Source: Liolophura sinensis
Lineage: Eukaryota; Mollusca; Polyplacophora; Chitonida; Chitonidae
Assembly: GCF_032854445.1 (NCBI RefSeq)
Contig: NC_088301.1
Span: forward strand, 50,401,116-50,465,115
Direction: 5' to 3'
DNA: 64,000 nt
Positions within the stretch are counted from its first letter, which is position 1. Each line of letters opens with the position of its first letter. Of the stretch, positions 39,999-60,740 are shown in pieces. Under the pieces are notes generated by a model. The model was not told the origin of the DNA, did not search any database, and saw only the letters and a list, made by a program, of their open reading frames with translations. A program made the translations under genes and the position numbers.

Positions 39999-41033
39999 AG
40001 TAGTCAAACCTGCATGTAAGATATGATTACAGTACATGGAGAAATTTAGGTAAATATTATAACGAATATTCAAGGGTATCTTTTTATGTAGGACAATTTT
40101 CTTAAATTCGGTTTCTATACAGTTGATGGAAAATTATAGTTTAGACTGTTGGTCAGAATTTGGAGCAGTGTTTTATAAATGTAACAAGTGTCGAGAGTGG
40201 CAACATGCTTATTCTTTGATAATGGAAAGATGTGCTCAAAGGGCTATTTAACTTCATATGCAGAAAAATGTACTTTATCTTGAAATGTTTGGTAATGACG
40301 TGAAAAAATATCGAATGTACGATGAAAAGAAAAAGATATATAAATAAGCACTTCATAATCCAGTGTATGTATGCCTTAAACATGATTTCATATCTAATCC
40401 ATGTGTGCAGAATTCCGCTGCGTTTTCGGCCCGTCGGCCTCGTTAAAATGATGTCACGTAAGCAGCCAGTTTACTGCTTGCGAAAACACGACCTAGCATT
40501 TAATTAAATTGGGAACACTGCTACGTCACATATATAGGCCTACCTGAATAAACTATCTTGAAACATACCTGAATAAACTATTTAACGATATCGGGTATAC
40601 ACAGACAGCGAACGAGAAGTACAGAGGGCCAGATAACCCCTCATTGACCCATGCATACATTAGGGTTCATGAATATACAACTTTCTTGTGAAAATTTGGT
40701 GTGACTATTCTACTTATGCCGTTTTGTTTTTTTGCTTTTGGGTGGGGGGAGAGGAGTTGATTCTGCTTCTAAATGCTTCACAGCATTAAATCCCATTGGA
40801 TTATACAAGCCGTCGGGGACATTATGCCCGAAAATGATTAAGTCCGTGTTTAGGAATATTAATACCTACTTCACACGTGGATATCACGTTGCGGGATTTT
40901 GGCTTATGGACTGGCCAAGCCACACTGCAGTAGGTAATGAACTAACGTGAGAGTGACATTTGTACCACGGAGCACCCATAACTATAACATCTGTACAAGG
41001 AACACCGACCCAGAGGAAACCTCAAGCATAAAG

Positions 41034-49840
<8,807 letters not shown>

Positions 49841-51175
49841 TGAGTCGTTATATCAATTACTCTACTACCTTCCATTTGTAACAAAATTTGTGAATGTTAT
49901 TGCCTTTCCTATGCTATTTTGCAGAAATATAATGCCTGCGTTGTGTATGATTTTGTTCAAAAGCGTGTAAGAAGAAGACATTTCTTCTGTAAGAATCAGT
50001 ATCTGATATAGCCTCTATAATATTTAGCTTAGAGCACGATACGCCTTGAATGCACTTCATCATATTTTTTGATGATAAACTTCATACCGGTTCATTTTAT
50101 GTTATCATTTCCATACAAATTGCGCGGAAAATACTTCTTTGGCTACCTTGGATCAAGTTCATTGGAGATGTTTTATGTTGTCAGATATCACATAAATCAG
50201 GAATTATGTCAACTGCCCGGGAATCAGCTTGCTGTTTCTATTGATCTTTGATTCTCGATCACCCTATCACCAGTGAAGTTAACTTTCAAACGGTACTGAT
50301 TCTGTGAATTAATTTTAAAAGAAATTCTGTTGTCTGAGTGATGCCAGAATATAATATCTGCTATTACAGCAGGTTATTCTGCTAAACATTACACACATAT
50401 CCTATTATTTTAACATAAAGACTCTATAGGACTAACAAGATGTTATGTTGAATACGACAGAGTATTATCTTATAATAACCGAATACATAATAGCATTACT
50501 CAGGCAAAAGACCTTCTTTTAAAATTAACAGATTGAATTTTTAAGTGTAAAGTAGGATGAGCCTCGCTTTCAGGACCGTCCTTGCAGAACAGCAACATAC
50601 CCACAACATGTGGCATGCAGTAATATATAAATGTTTGGGGACGTTCGTAAATGAGTATGGGAATAATGCTCTGTGGACGTCTGCGCGGAAGTTTAACCTT
50701 ATCTTGTGGTCTTCTCACTTTGATAGTTATATATATCCTCGATTATTTTCGGATCATTGTGTAGCGTACAGCGTCATTGTGTTACTTGATTCACTTAATG
50801 GTTTAAGGATTTTAGTCATCCATATAGTCAATGTAAATAAATAACGTTCGCGAAGTACATAACAGGGATTGGTTGCTATGAGTTTTAAATGCATGGTACA
50901 ATGATCAATTTATTTAATAACGCAGCGACGCGCTAAAACTATATTTACCATATAGATAAACTCATTTGGCGTCATGGAAATGCATTAAATATCTACACGA
51001 AATATATTGGCATCTGGAGTTATCTAGATCTGGTTCACTAGATACAGATATTTGTTCCGCACTGTGTGCGTAAGCCCCTATACTTGCTTTGACCTGTGTT
51101 CGATGTACTACGTGCTTGGTAACGCTTTCATGGTTACAGCTATGACTTGATTGTCTCAGGCTCTAATTTATCAAT

Positions 51176-51765
51176 GGGGCCTCCGTGACCGAGGTGGTTA
51201 GCACGCCAGCGTGGCGAAATGACCCAGGAGCCTCTTACCAATGCACAATGGTCCCGAGAGCAGAGTGGGCCCATCGTCCGCTTCGGGAGTGGTAGATCCA
51301 GGGCCAATCCTGAGTTGTAACTTCCTCGCTTAGCGTTCAGTATGAAGGGGATAGTGAAACGCCTGGTTGACCTGTATCAGTATAATGGCTCGGGCGGCGC
51401 GGATTACTTGCCTTCGGTAAGGCGTCTCAGTGAAGCAGCACTAGATAAAAGAGCGGTGGAAATTCGTCCTGCAACAAGGAGGCGCATTACAAGCACTCTA
51501 AGGATTCCTTCGTCGTGATATGAATTAAAAATTGTTCAGTACGATGTTAAACCCCAAGCACTCACTCGCTCACTCACTCACTCTCACCAATGCGGTGGCT
51601 GTGAGTTCAAGACCAGCTCATGCTGGCCTGCTCACCGACCGTACGTGGGAAGCAATCTGCGAGTGGTCGTAGGTTTTCTTTCACAGTAATGCTGGCCGCC
51701 GTCGTATAAGTGAAATATTCTTGAGTACGGTGTAAAACACCAATCAAGTAAATAAATAATCGATG
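51176..51765 (+). mobile_element. SINE family A copy split by a family B SINE
   Basis: The family A head (GGGGCCTCCGTGACCGAGG) runs to 51,244, then is interrupted, and resumes at 51,581 through the B-box region, the body and the AAATAAATAAT tail. The break is flanked by CTCTTACCAATGC and CTCTCACCAATGC (51232-51244, 51581-51593), a 13-bp target duplication with one later mismatch. Confidence 0.8.
51245..51580 (+). mobile_element. Family B SINE nested in the family A SINE
   Basis: A tRNA-like head region (CGTCCGCTTCGGGAGTGG, GGTAGATCCAGGGCCAATCC) is followed by a body shared with 12.3 and 21.5 kb (GAAGGGGATAGTG, GACCTGTATCAGTATAATGG, GTCTCAGTGAAGCAGCACTA). It ends in a CTCA-rich tail (CACTCACTCACTC). 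Confidence 0.8.
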
Positions 51766-52234
51766 ATTTTGTACCCCTAACCGGCTAGTCATCCAGTACA
51801 GGAATGTACACAGGAATTGGCATATCAATGACCATGGTTGATGGTCACTCACCCATAATTAACAGCAAATGGATTGATGTGATACTGGTATGTGGCAAAT
51901 GATTCAAATTTTTGAAAATGCACCGAAGGTCATATAGCCATGGAATTTACAGAAAAGCGTCACAAAAATGCTATCAGTTTCCGTAAGCAACTATCCCATA
52001 GATGGCCTTGCAACAGCTTCATAGTATGTATCACAGAATCAATCATGTAACTGAACTGTCCACTCTGTAGGTCTGCACATAATTAGAACTTTTATATATC
52101 AATCAGAACATGCATATGCATTTACAAATACAGGTATTAAATCGTTAATGCTTAGATTTGTTCTGTATAAGGAGGATGAGGTGCAACATCAATCCAGGTC
52201 TTATACAATGAATTTGTGGATTAGCTGGACCTTA

Positions 52235-52470
52235 GTGACAATTAACGGTCGACCATAAACGTTACGGTGGCCGTTTGTGAGCACTTGTTTTCCACAGGGA
52301 GATCAAAATTTGTACGTCACACATGGTGTCACCAACTTACCAAGGGTTTAGTCCATACACTCCGATTTCCTCCGCCTATTAAAACTGACCGTCATGGTAC
52401 ATTTAGATATTAAAGTGATAAGTAAGGTATGGAGTTAAAACAGTAATGAAATAAATAAATATAAATAAAT
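52235..52470 (+). mobile_element. Degenerate SINE 3' region (family C-like)
   Basis: It has the typical body order (TTTCCACAGGGAGATC, CAACTTACCAAGGGTTTAG, CCGATTTCCTCCGCC) and an AATGAAATAAATAAATATAA tail. It is too diverged for a firm family assignment. Confidence 0.4.
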
Positions 52471-52700
52471 TGAGCTTTTTTATTATAAATGCAATGCTAA
52501 TGCCTTTATTTTAATGCACATCAAATACGTTTATGGACCATAGGCCATTAAAAAACGATGTAGTAAAGAATTTCTTTAATTGTTACCGATTGCACATGTA
52601 CTGTGATCGCTGAAATTCGAATTAAGAGATACGCAGATGTAGCCACTGATTAAATAAGATTCATCGCTCCACAGCACAGAACTTTCCGCCACTGACGAAA

Positions 52701-52757
52701 TCTTACACATTTTATTTCTCTTGGACCGATTTCTCAAGAGAAATAAAATGTGTAAGA
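52701..52757. repeat. Perfect 22-bp inverted repeat (hairpin)
   Basis: The arm 52701-52722 (TCTTACACATTTTATTTCTC plus TT) is matched perfectly in reverse by 52736-52757 with a 13-base loop. The right arm abuts a family B SINE fragment. Confidence 0.9.
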
Positions 52758-52890
52758 GTGGGCCCATCGTCCGCTTCGGGAGTGGCAGATCCAGGGCCAA
52801 TCCTCGCTTAGCGTTCAGTATGAAGGGGATAGTGAAACGCTTGGTTGACCTGTATCAGTATAATGGGTCGGGCGGGGCGGATTTCTAAAT
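52757..52890 (+). mobile_element. Family B SINE fragment
   Basis: It repeats the first part of the nested copy at 51.26 kb (GAGTGGGCCCATCGTCCGCT, GAAGGGGATAGTGAAACGC, CCTGTATCAGTATAATGG) with a short internal deletion, and starts directly at the right arm of a perfect 22-bp hairpin. Confidence 0.7.
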
Positions 52891-53317
52891 TTAAAGGATT
52901 TCCATTTAAAACAAAAGAAAATCCGAAGTCATCATCATCAAACTTGGTACTAAAAACTCTTTAAAACTGTCATTTGAGGCAAAGCTGAGGTTTCAACACA
53001 TTTTAGCAAAGCATTTTGACCAGCTAATGAATATTGGGACAGAGCGCTTTCAGAAGACTGAAAATACCATCTACTTTTCAACACAGCCGCATGTCACAGT
53101 TTGCCGCAAGCATTGCAAAGGGACAGAACTCTTGCTCTTCAGCGCACTAGTTTGTTCCCAGTTGAACCCCATTGCGAACGATAGGTCCATTAAATGCGTC
53201 AAAGTCTGTTCCATATTGTGTACATGTTTCAGTGTAGCCGCAGTGCAAATAAGTAAGACGAACAGTTGTAGTTCCTTCACGGGGATATCAAGGCATACAG
53301 ACTGAAAACTGCCTTAG

Positions 53318-53420
53318 CTAAAAGAGCCGTCAGACCACGTTTACCTCACTGAAACAAACAAAAGCATAAAGAAAACTAAGGTTCAAGGTCACCTGCTCTC
53401 CGACTACGACTACGTCATAA
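53318..53420 (+). pseudogene. GMC copy 2 exon 1-like
   Basis: After a CCTTAG acceptor the frame reads LKEPSDHVYLTETNKSIKK, then TKVQGHLLSDYDYVI, and ends at GTAAGA in the same phase as exon 1 of copy 1 (KTKVQDQLLDVYDYVI). No ATG occurs in this piece, and similarity continues upstream of the ATG chosen in copy 1, so the real start of this family is probably in an earlier exon. Confidence 0.65.
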
Positions 53421-55112
53421 GTAAGATTCTTTTAACTTCTGACATTTAGGTCAAGTATGGCAATCGGCATGATTTGGCTGGGAGAAGTCAGTGTGCAGTT
53501 CGCACTTAGGTGCTAGCTGCACGTATTCAACAAGGACAAGTCAGTGTTTATTGTAGGCTATACCCCATGTATTTAATACTGCACATACGGCTAGACTTCA
53601 TACTTACTGTATTAATGTCAGGTAATGCAGGCTATCACATGGTGTGCATACTTCGCGATCCCAACACCAGGTGGCGCCTATGTAAATATCAGTCTAAACA
53701 CCTGGCCTATATCCTCATCAACAGGGCATACTTACCCTACAGATTTCATACTTAAGAGTTGGTGTATTGATGCAACTTAACGCAGACTATCACGTGATAC
53801 GCATCGTTCACGGTGCCAATGAAAGGGAGTGCCACTGCGAATATAACAGTCTGGTTATCTGGTTTGCCTGTATCTCCATTAATTCTGCACCTACAGACTT
53901 CATAACGTGTATATTAATGACAGTACTTAATACGGGTTATCACATAATATTCATACTTAGCAGTCTGAATCCAAAAATACGGGTGTTATGTGTGATAGCC
54001 CGAATTAATTTGCATCAGTATACCAAGTATGAAGTCTGAAGGTGCACTATTAATGGCGCTATAAGCCAAATAGCTATTCATATTGCAGCCCCTGTAGTGG
54101 TGGAAACGTATGCATATCACCTGATATCCTGTATGAAGTGTCACACAGGGGTCTCCTGATCTTGGAATTAAGAAGTGTGCATATCTGGCCCGTGATAGCC
54201 CGTAATAAATGTCAGTAATATACCTGAGTGCATGTATATTACAAAGTATGAAACCTATAGGTGAAGTACTAATATAGACAGACGAGACAGCTATTAAAGC
54301 TGCTGTTCACAGTGGTGCCCCCTGGTTGTGGAATCACGTGATATCCTGTATTAAGTGTCATTAAGTGCCCCTCACCCCCACCTGGAGTGCGTAATGCTAT
54401 ACGCCACATTAAATGTCATTAATATACCAAGTGTGAAGTCTGTATGTGCAGTATTAATGGAGACCGCTATTCATAAGTATGCATGCGTATATGTGATAAG
54501 TATGCATATCACGTGACAGCCCGTATAAGTGTCATTAATATACCAGTATGAAAGTCTGTATATAGGTGCAGTATTATTTGAGATATATCCTGAAAAAAAT
54601 TTTAATTCAAGTAATTTCTGGTCTGCGTTGAACATTTAACCGCCAACTAACAACCGCCAATTATATTCCTGTATATAAGGAAGCCGGTTAATGCTTTCAT
54701 CGATCGTCCCATCGTACATCACCTGACAACGAAACGAAGCGATGGAACGATAACTTGAAGGGATGGAATGAAGCCATGGAACGATACTGCAAAAAATGAC
54801 ACGGTACTGCGAAGCATTGTAAATCATTCTTACTTGGACAGCAATATACTGAAGGGGTTTGCATATGGCCTATACATATCACGCCTTGTAGCATTTTTTT
54901 GGGATCCCGTGTATTACGTGACGATTTCAATAAACGTCACAAGTTATTACTGCTGATAAAACTAGTTTGTCAAGGTTATTGCATCAAAAAGTAAATATGG
55001 AAAGAGCGTCCAGAATTTCTTGCACTCTCCTTCATGATTGTGTGTAATTTGGCTTAACCCGAATCTAGGTAAATTCATAGTGTTGAATTAGATTGCCACG
55101 TTGAATGTGTGA
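53343..55112 (+). repeat. 1,770-bp tandem duplication, unit 1
   Basis: The sequence from ACCTCACTGAAAC onward recurs 1,770 bases later almost unchanged; only scattered substitutions and one- or two-base indels were noticed. The unit starts inside the GMC exon 1-like piece and ends in GAATGTGTGA. A 2-bp AC is shared at the junctions. Its middle (about 53.5-54.6 kb) is built from monomers of roughly 200 bp in opposing orientation. Confidence 0.9.
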
Positions 55113-55190
55113 ACCTCACTGAAACAAACAAAAGCATAAAGAAAACTAAGGTTCAAGGTCACCTGCTCTCCGACTACGACTACGTCATAA
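55113..55190 (+). pseudogene. GMC copy 2 exon 1-like, second tandem copy, truncated
   Basis: It is identical to the 3' part of the exon at 53318-53420, including the GTAAGA donor. The duplication breakpoint falls inside the exon, so its 5' portion and acceptor are lost and replaced by the end of the first repeat unit. Confidence 0.7.
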
Positions 55191-56881
55191 GTAAGATTCT
55201 TTTAACTTCTGACATTTAGGTCAAGTATGGCAATCGGCATGATTTGGCTGGGAGAAGTCAGTGTGCAGTTCGCACTTAGGTGCTAGCTGCACGTATTCAA
55301 CAAGGACAAGTCAGTGTTTATTGTAGGCTATACCCCATGTATTTAATACTGCACATACGGCTAGACTTCATACTTACTGTATTAATGTCAGGTAATGCAG
55401 GCTATCACATGGTGTGCATACTTCGCGATCCCAACACCAGGTGGCGCCTATGTAAATATCAGTCTAAACACCTGGCCTATATCCTCATCAACAGGGCATA
55501 CTTACCCTACAGATTTCATACTTAAGAGTTGGTGTATTGATGCAACTTAACGCAGACTATCACGTGATACGCATCGTTCACGGTGCCAATGAAAGGGAGT
55601 GCCACTGCGAATATAACAGTCTGGTTATCTGGTTTGCCTGTATCTCCATTAATTCTGCACCTACAGACTTCATAACGTGTATATTAATGACAGTACTTAA
55701 TACGGGTTATCACATAATATTCATACTTAGCAGTCTGAATCCAAAAATACGGGTGTTATGTGTGATAGCCCGAATTAATTTGCATCAGTATACCAAGTAT
55801 GAAGTCTGAAGGTGCACTATTAATGGCGCTATAAGCCAAATAGCTATTCATATTGCAGCCCCTGTAGTGGTGGAAACGTATGCATATCACCTGATATCCT
55901 GTATGAAGTGTCACACAGGGGTCTCCTGATCTTGGAATTAAGAAGTGTGCATATCTGGCCCGTGATAGCCCGTTATAAATGTCAGTAATATACCCGAGTG
56001 CATGTATATTACAAAGTATGAAACCTATAGGTGAAGTACTAATATAGATAGACGAGACAGCTATTAAAGCTGCTGTTCTCAGTGGTGCCCCCTGGTTGTG
56101 GAATCACGTGATATCCTGTATTAAGTGTCATTAAGTGCCCCTCACCCCCACCTGGAGTGCGTAATGCTATACCCCACATTAAATGTCATTAATATACCAA
56201 GTGTGAAGTCTGTATGTGCAGTATTAATGGAGACCGCTATTCATAAGTATGCATGCGTATATGTGATAAGTATGCATATCACGTGACAGCCCGTATAAGT
56301 GTCATTAATATACCAGTATGAAAGTCTGTATATAGGTGCAGTATTATTTGAGATATATCCTGAAAAAAATTTTAATCCAAGTAATTTCTGGTCTGCGTTG
56401 AACATTTAACCGCCAACTAACAACCGCCAATTATATTCCTTTATATAAGGAAGCCGGTTAATGCTTTCATCGATCGTCCCATCGTACATCACCTGACAAC
56501 GAAACGAAGCGATGGAACGATACCTTGAAGGGATGGAATGAAGCCATGGAACGATACTGCGAAAAAATGACACGGTACTGCGAAGCATTGTAAATTATTC
56601 TTACTTGGACAGCAATATACCGAAGGGGCATGCATATGGCCTATACATATCACGCCTTGTAGCATTTGTTGGATCCCATGTATTACGTGACGATTTCAAT
56701 AAACGTCACAAGTTATTACTGCTGATAAAACTAGTTTGTCAAGGTTATTGCATCAAAAAGTAAATATGGAAAGAGCGTCCAGAATTTCTTGCACTCTCCT
56801 TCAAGATTGTGTGTAATTTGGCTTAACCCGAATCTAGGTAAATTCATAGTGTTGAATTAGATCGCCACGTTGAATGTGTGA
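55113..56881 (+). repeat. 1,770-bp tandem duplication, unit 2
   Basis: This is the second copy of the 53343-55112 unit, about one base shorter. Differences include AATACACC-like single changes, CAAAAAATG to CGAAAAAATG, and TTTTTTTGGGATCCCG to TTTGTTGGATCCCA. Beyond it the sequence continues as GAATGTGTGAACAGTTAC, which fixes the right boundary. Confidence 0.9.
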
Positions 56882-56984
56882 ACAGTTACAATCAAAGCGC
56901 ACCGGAGATTGTCATATTTCATTGTCAACTTACACTCTAGCATGGTACATAATCAGTTGAATACTTCTTTCCTTCAGTTGCCTA

Positions 56985-57200
56985 GAACATACCTTGCATC
57001 TTTGAAACATTATTGGAAACTGCTGACCGCTTCTCTTGGCATGATTCCGGTCTAATTTCATACTTTATATACGTTCTTTGTTTTTTGGTGGTTTGTTTTC
57101 ATACGTCGTTTTGGGAATGCGCCTTGCGACTATTGACCTGGAACCTTCTTATTTATAGACGGCTGGTATACGAATGTCTGTTTGGATCCATCGTTCCATC
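56985..57200 (+). repeat. Low-copy intronic repeat, copy 3
   Basis: It has CCTAGAACATACCTTGCATC, TGATTCCGGTCTAATTTCAT, CGTCGTTTTGGGAATGCGCC and GACTATTGACCTGGAACC. Since copies 1 and 2 are in GMC copy 1 and this one in GMC copy 2, it may descend from the shared ancestral intron. Confidence 0.6.
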
Positions 57201-57754
57201 GCTTCGTTCTATAGCTCAAGAATTTTCGCATAGCCAGAACAGTACATTGTGGCCTTTACTGATATATGATATTTGATGGAAAAGTTCCGGTAGTGCAATT
57301 AATTGCAACACATGAATCTCCTAGCTGATGCATTTTATTACGTGTATTTCAAGGAATAAAAAACATGATTCATGGAAGTTTTATACTTGTCATGTAGTCA
57401 TGTAGATGTATAACGCGCCACATTAGAGTTTATGACAACATAAATGAATAGGAAGTGATCTAATAAGCCAGTCAAAAGCCAGGGCGATCATACCAGAAAT
57501 TTTCAAACCTGTAGAGTATGAGCGCAGTCAAACTCGAGTACAATTTGATATGGCACACTGGTGTCACTATGAGCATTTTTAGTGCGTCCCTCCCAGTCTC
57601 TCAGTACAGTGATTTCAAACACCGGAATTGCAAAGTAATCTTAAGTAAGACTGAAAATAACTAGGAGCCTTAATCATGAAACATTGACTGATTTTTTTAT
57701 GATTACTTTCCACTAGAGAAGAAAAAACGTTTGAGAAAGCCAATTAAATTAAGT

Positions 57755-60740
57755 TGCTATATTCCAGACCGCGCACATACGGGCATTCCCTATTGTATTC
57801 TCAAGTAGGTGAAAGACAGGTTTTGATTTACATGTATTTCACCTTGAAGATGAGTCAACACCGATTCCGTGCTCGCGCCCAGTTACCAGGTGAGACAGTT
57901 GACATGTATATCGCTGTGTTACGTGATTTGGCCGCTACATGTTCTTTCGGTGATTCTCTTGATTAAATGCTGCGTGATCAGCTGATTGAGAAAAACAGTT
58001 AAACTCGTGTTCGAGAGCGGTTATTGCTTGAAAGCGATTTGAAACTTCCCAAGGCTATTGAGACCGCCCGTCATGTAGAAAGTGTGGTGAAAGAAGCCAA
58101 ATCCACCTTGCCAGTTTTACCAATTTTCCAGCTCTTTACAAAAAAATGTGCAACTTGTGGACGTAAAGGCCATTTTGCTTTGAAAGAAGTCCAGCGAGTG
58201 CATTATGTCTCAGAGTCCGATGGTATACGGTAAAACATAAGTCGAGCATGACCGCAGCTTACGCGCAGTACTACAGCGTTTAAAGAATGCGAACATTACC
58301 TTGAATGGGAAATGCCATTCAGTACTGATCGACTTGGTATTCTGGGGTATGTGATTGATTCACGGTGATTTCGCCCTAACTCTAAACTAGTAGGCCTACA
58401 AGCAATCACCGACGCACCTGTTCCAGAAAACGAGGACCAATGCTGATCTTGGCTAGGTATACCTGCGTATTACGCGAAATTTGTGCCGAATTAGGTTCAT
58501 CCGATTCGCCAGTTACTGCAACGCGACCGGTTTGCCTGATCAGATTCCGCTGATCATGTATTCCGCTCAGATAAGAAAGCTATAGTGGACAGTCCTGTTC
58601 TGTCTCTCTTCCACCCGAACTGCGAGACCATAGTCACGACTGAATGGTTCTGAACATCTTATCACTTGTGCATCGCGTATGTTAAGGGCACTGGAGAGAA
58701 AGTATTCCACAGGTGAACGCGAAGCACTCGCTTATGTGTTGGCCGTGTGCTTAAGTGGCATACTTATTTATGGGGTCTCAATTTTGCGAACAATCAACAA
58801 CAACTGTTTATGCTGTTATCGTCAAGAGGTCAAGGTCACAGATCTATGCGTATCGCCGGATGGAATGCCCTTTTGATGCATTACAATTATTCAGTATCGC
58901 ACAAGCTGGGTAGGCCTACACAGAATAAGGTGGCTGACGGGTTATCGCGACTTCCCCTGAATACCTCTTCCCCGGGCCATTGAGGAAGATTGAGACGCTG
59001 TTTGTGAAATTGTTCTAAATGATAAAAATGCTGTCATTTCTGCTTCTTAACTCCGTAATGCTACTTTGTCCGACGAGACATGTCGCAGACTCATTTCTCA
59101 CATCCATGACGGTTTTCCTCCGACAAAGAAATAAGATGTAAATCTATAGTCATACTTTCTGATACGCGACGAACTGTCAGCTTACAACAGTGTAATTTTC
59201 CGAGGTAGTCGAGTTGTCCTTCCTGCCGAACTACAACCAAAAGTGCTGCAGTTGGCACATGCTAATCACCAAGGCATTGACAAAACTAAACCGAGACTCT
59301 GTGATTTGTATTGGTGGCCGAATATCAACACTCATGTGGAAGAAGCTGTAAAGCACTGTCTAACTTGTCAAATGAATGACAAATTCGCATCTGTACGCGT
59401 TGCTCCAAAGCAATCTGTTCCTTTACCGGAGCAAGCTCGGCATAAGCTTGGCCTTCATTTCACATCTGTGCGCCTGCTCATGAACGATTCATGATTTGTT
59501 TGATTGATTACAGACCAAGTGTCCTGAAGTGCATGGCTTTCGTTCGTGCTATCACTACCGTGACTGTGAAAGACTTTTTGATTAAGGTTTTTAGCAGGAA
59601 GGGTTATCCAATTGAGATTGTAACCGATAATGGCCCTCAGTTGCTTTCACATGATTTTGAAGATTTCCTCAGATCGAGAAATATTAAACATAGACTCTCG
59701 TCTATATATCACCTGCAGGGAAATAAAGAAGTTGGGCATTTTAATAGGGTTTTGAAAGAGGTTATTCAGTCAGCTCGATTTCAGAAACTGATTGTTAAAA
59801 CTGAAGTCACCGACGTTTTACGTTCATACAGAGGTACTCGTCGTACTACCACCGGCGATTCTCCATCCATCATATTACACTGTCCACACATGCGCACAGC
59901 GATTAACAGACGAGACATTACTACACCGCCAACTCCACACTCCGCAGAAGCGATTAACTCGCGCGCGAAGTCGTGTCAGTCCAAAAAGCAAGTACTAATG
60001 GAGTGTCTGCACGCGAGTTTCGTACCGGCGATGTTTTTCCGTGTTAAAATGACATGGAGAGTACCAAAAGGTCAGAGCAAGTTTTCTGATCCAATCCGTA
60101 TAAGCAAACGAATAGGTCAGAAAACAGATATTCCTGAAAACGGAAAGAAGTGGAATGTAAAATATTTGTCATCCTTTCATGCGAATTACAACTTCTGTCA
60201 AAGTATACGTGGTGGGGTGGAGATCGATAGTTTTAGCCAGAAGTTGGGTGCGAATGTTAACACGGATACATGGACTCCAGATACAAATCAGTCTAGATAC
60301 GGCGCGAATGGTAAGCCTTCTAGAGTATCTCCGCTTCCAGTATGGACCAAGGACTAGGTTATGTACTACTCAGACTGAGATTTTCTGTTAGCTTGTAAGT
60401 TATTTTGTTATTCGCCAGTTGATACCACGCCCTTTTAGAGGAGGCGAAATGTTTTGTCCTACGCACATGGTATTGTGTTAACAATGTAGTATGACGTCGT
60501 AGTACACGGCACTGTAATTTAAAAAGCATTGTCTAGGGCTGGACGGTAGATGTAACAGTACAGTAAATGTTTTGGAAACCAATATATACTGCTGCGTCGA
60601 GTTATTCTTCTACAAGCTGCTATAAATGCCTTCCAGTCCACAATGTTAATTTTTAGGTGAATTGCTGTAGCTCTTAACAATACATATTTTTGTAGGTACA
60701 ACTTTGGTGTTATTCCAATTCGTCACTCGTCATTACACAT
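57755..60740 (+). mobile_element. Degenerate Ty3/gypsy LTR retrotransposon remnant
   Basis: Gag-like sequence (about 57,840-58,080) is followed by a CCHC-knuckle remnant (CATCGRKGHFA, about 58,147), then most of the reverse transcriptase is missing. Remnants of the RT thumb/RNase H region follow (about 58,330-58,980; KYSTGEREALAYVL, VADGLSRLP). Then comes an integrase with an HHCC zinc-binding region (about 59,240-59,380) and DDE-type core fragments (about 59,490-59,780). Several in-frame stops and frameshifts break it. A purine tract AGAGGAGGCGAAA at about 60,437-60,449 precedes TGTTTTGTCC, a likely 3' LTR start at 60,450, with a possible end near 60,737-60,740 (TTACA). No matching 5' LTR was found. 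It lies in intron 1 of GMC copy 2 in the same orientation as the gene. Confidence 0.8.

Larger units (their letters stand above)
38994..41033. other. ECHDC2 3' region and intergenic sequence
   Basis: This holds the 3'UTR, possible ATTAAA signals and a SINE fragment, then sequence upstream of GMC copy 1. The frame of GMC exon 1 stays open back to a stop at 40938 without another ATG, so the exon may extend upstream or be spliced to an unseen first exon. Confidence 0.5.
49841..53317. other. Spacer between the two GMC copies
   Basis: It contains the nested SINEs (51.2-51.8 kb), a degenerate SINE end (52.2-52.5 kb), the 22-bp hairpin and a family B fragment. No gene is seen. Confidence 0.6.

Noticed and set aside
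53510..55809. Identical 81-aa and 90-aa ORFs occurring twice 1,770 bases apart
   Set aside because: They repeat only because the DNA unit is duplicated; they lie in the palindromic monomers and show no domain or coding bias.
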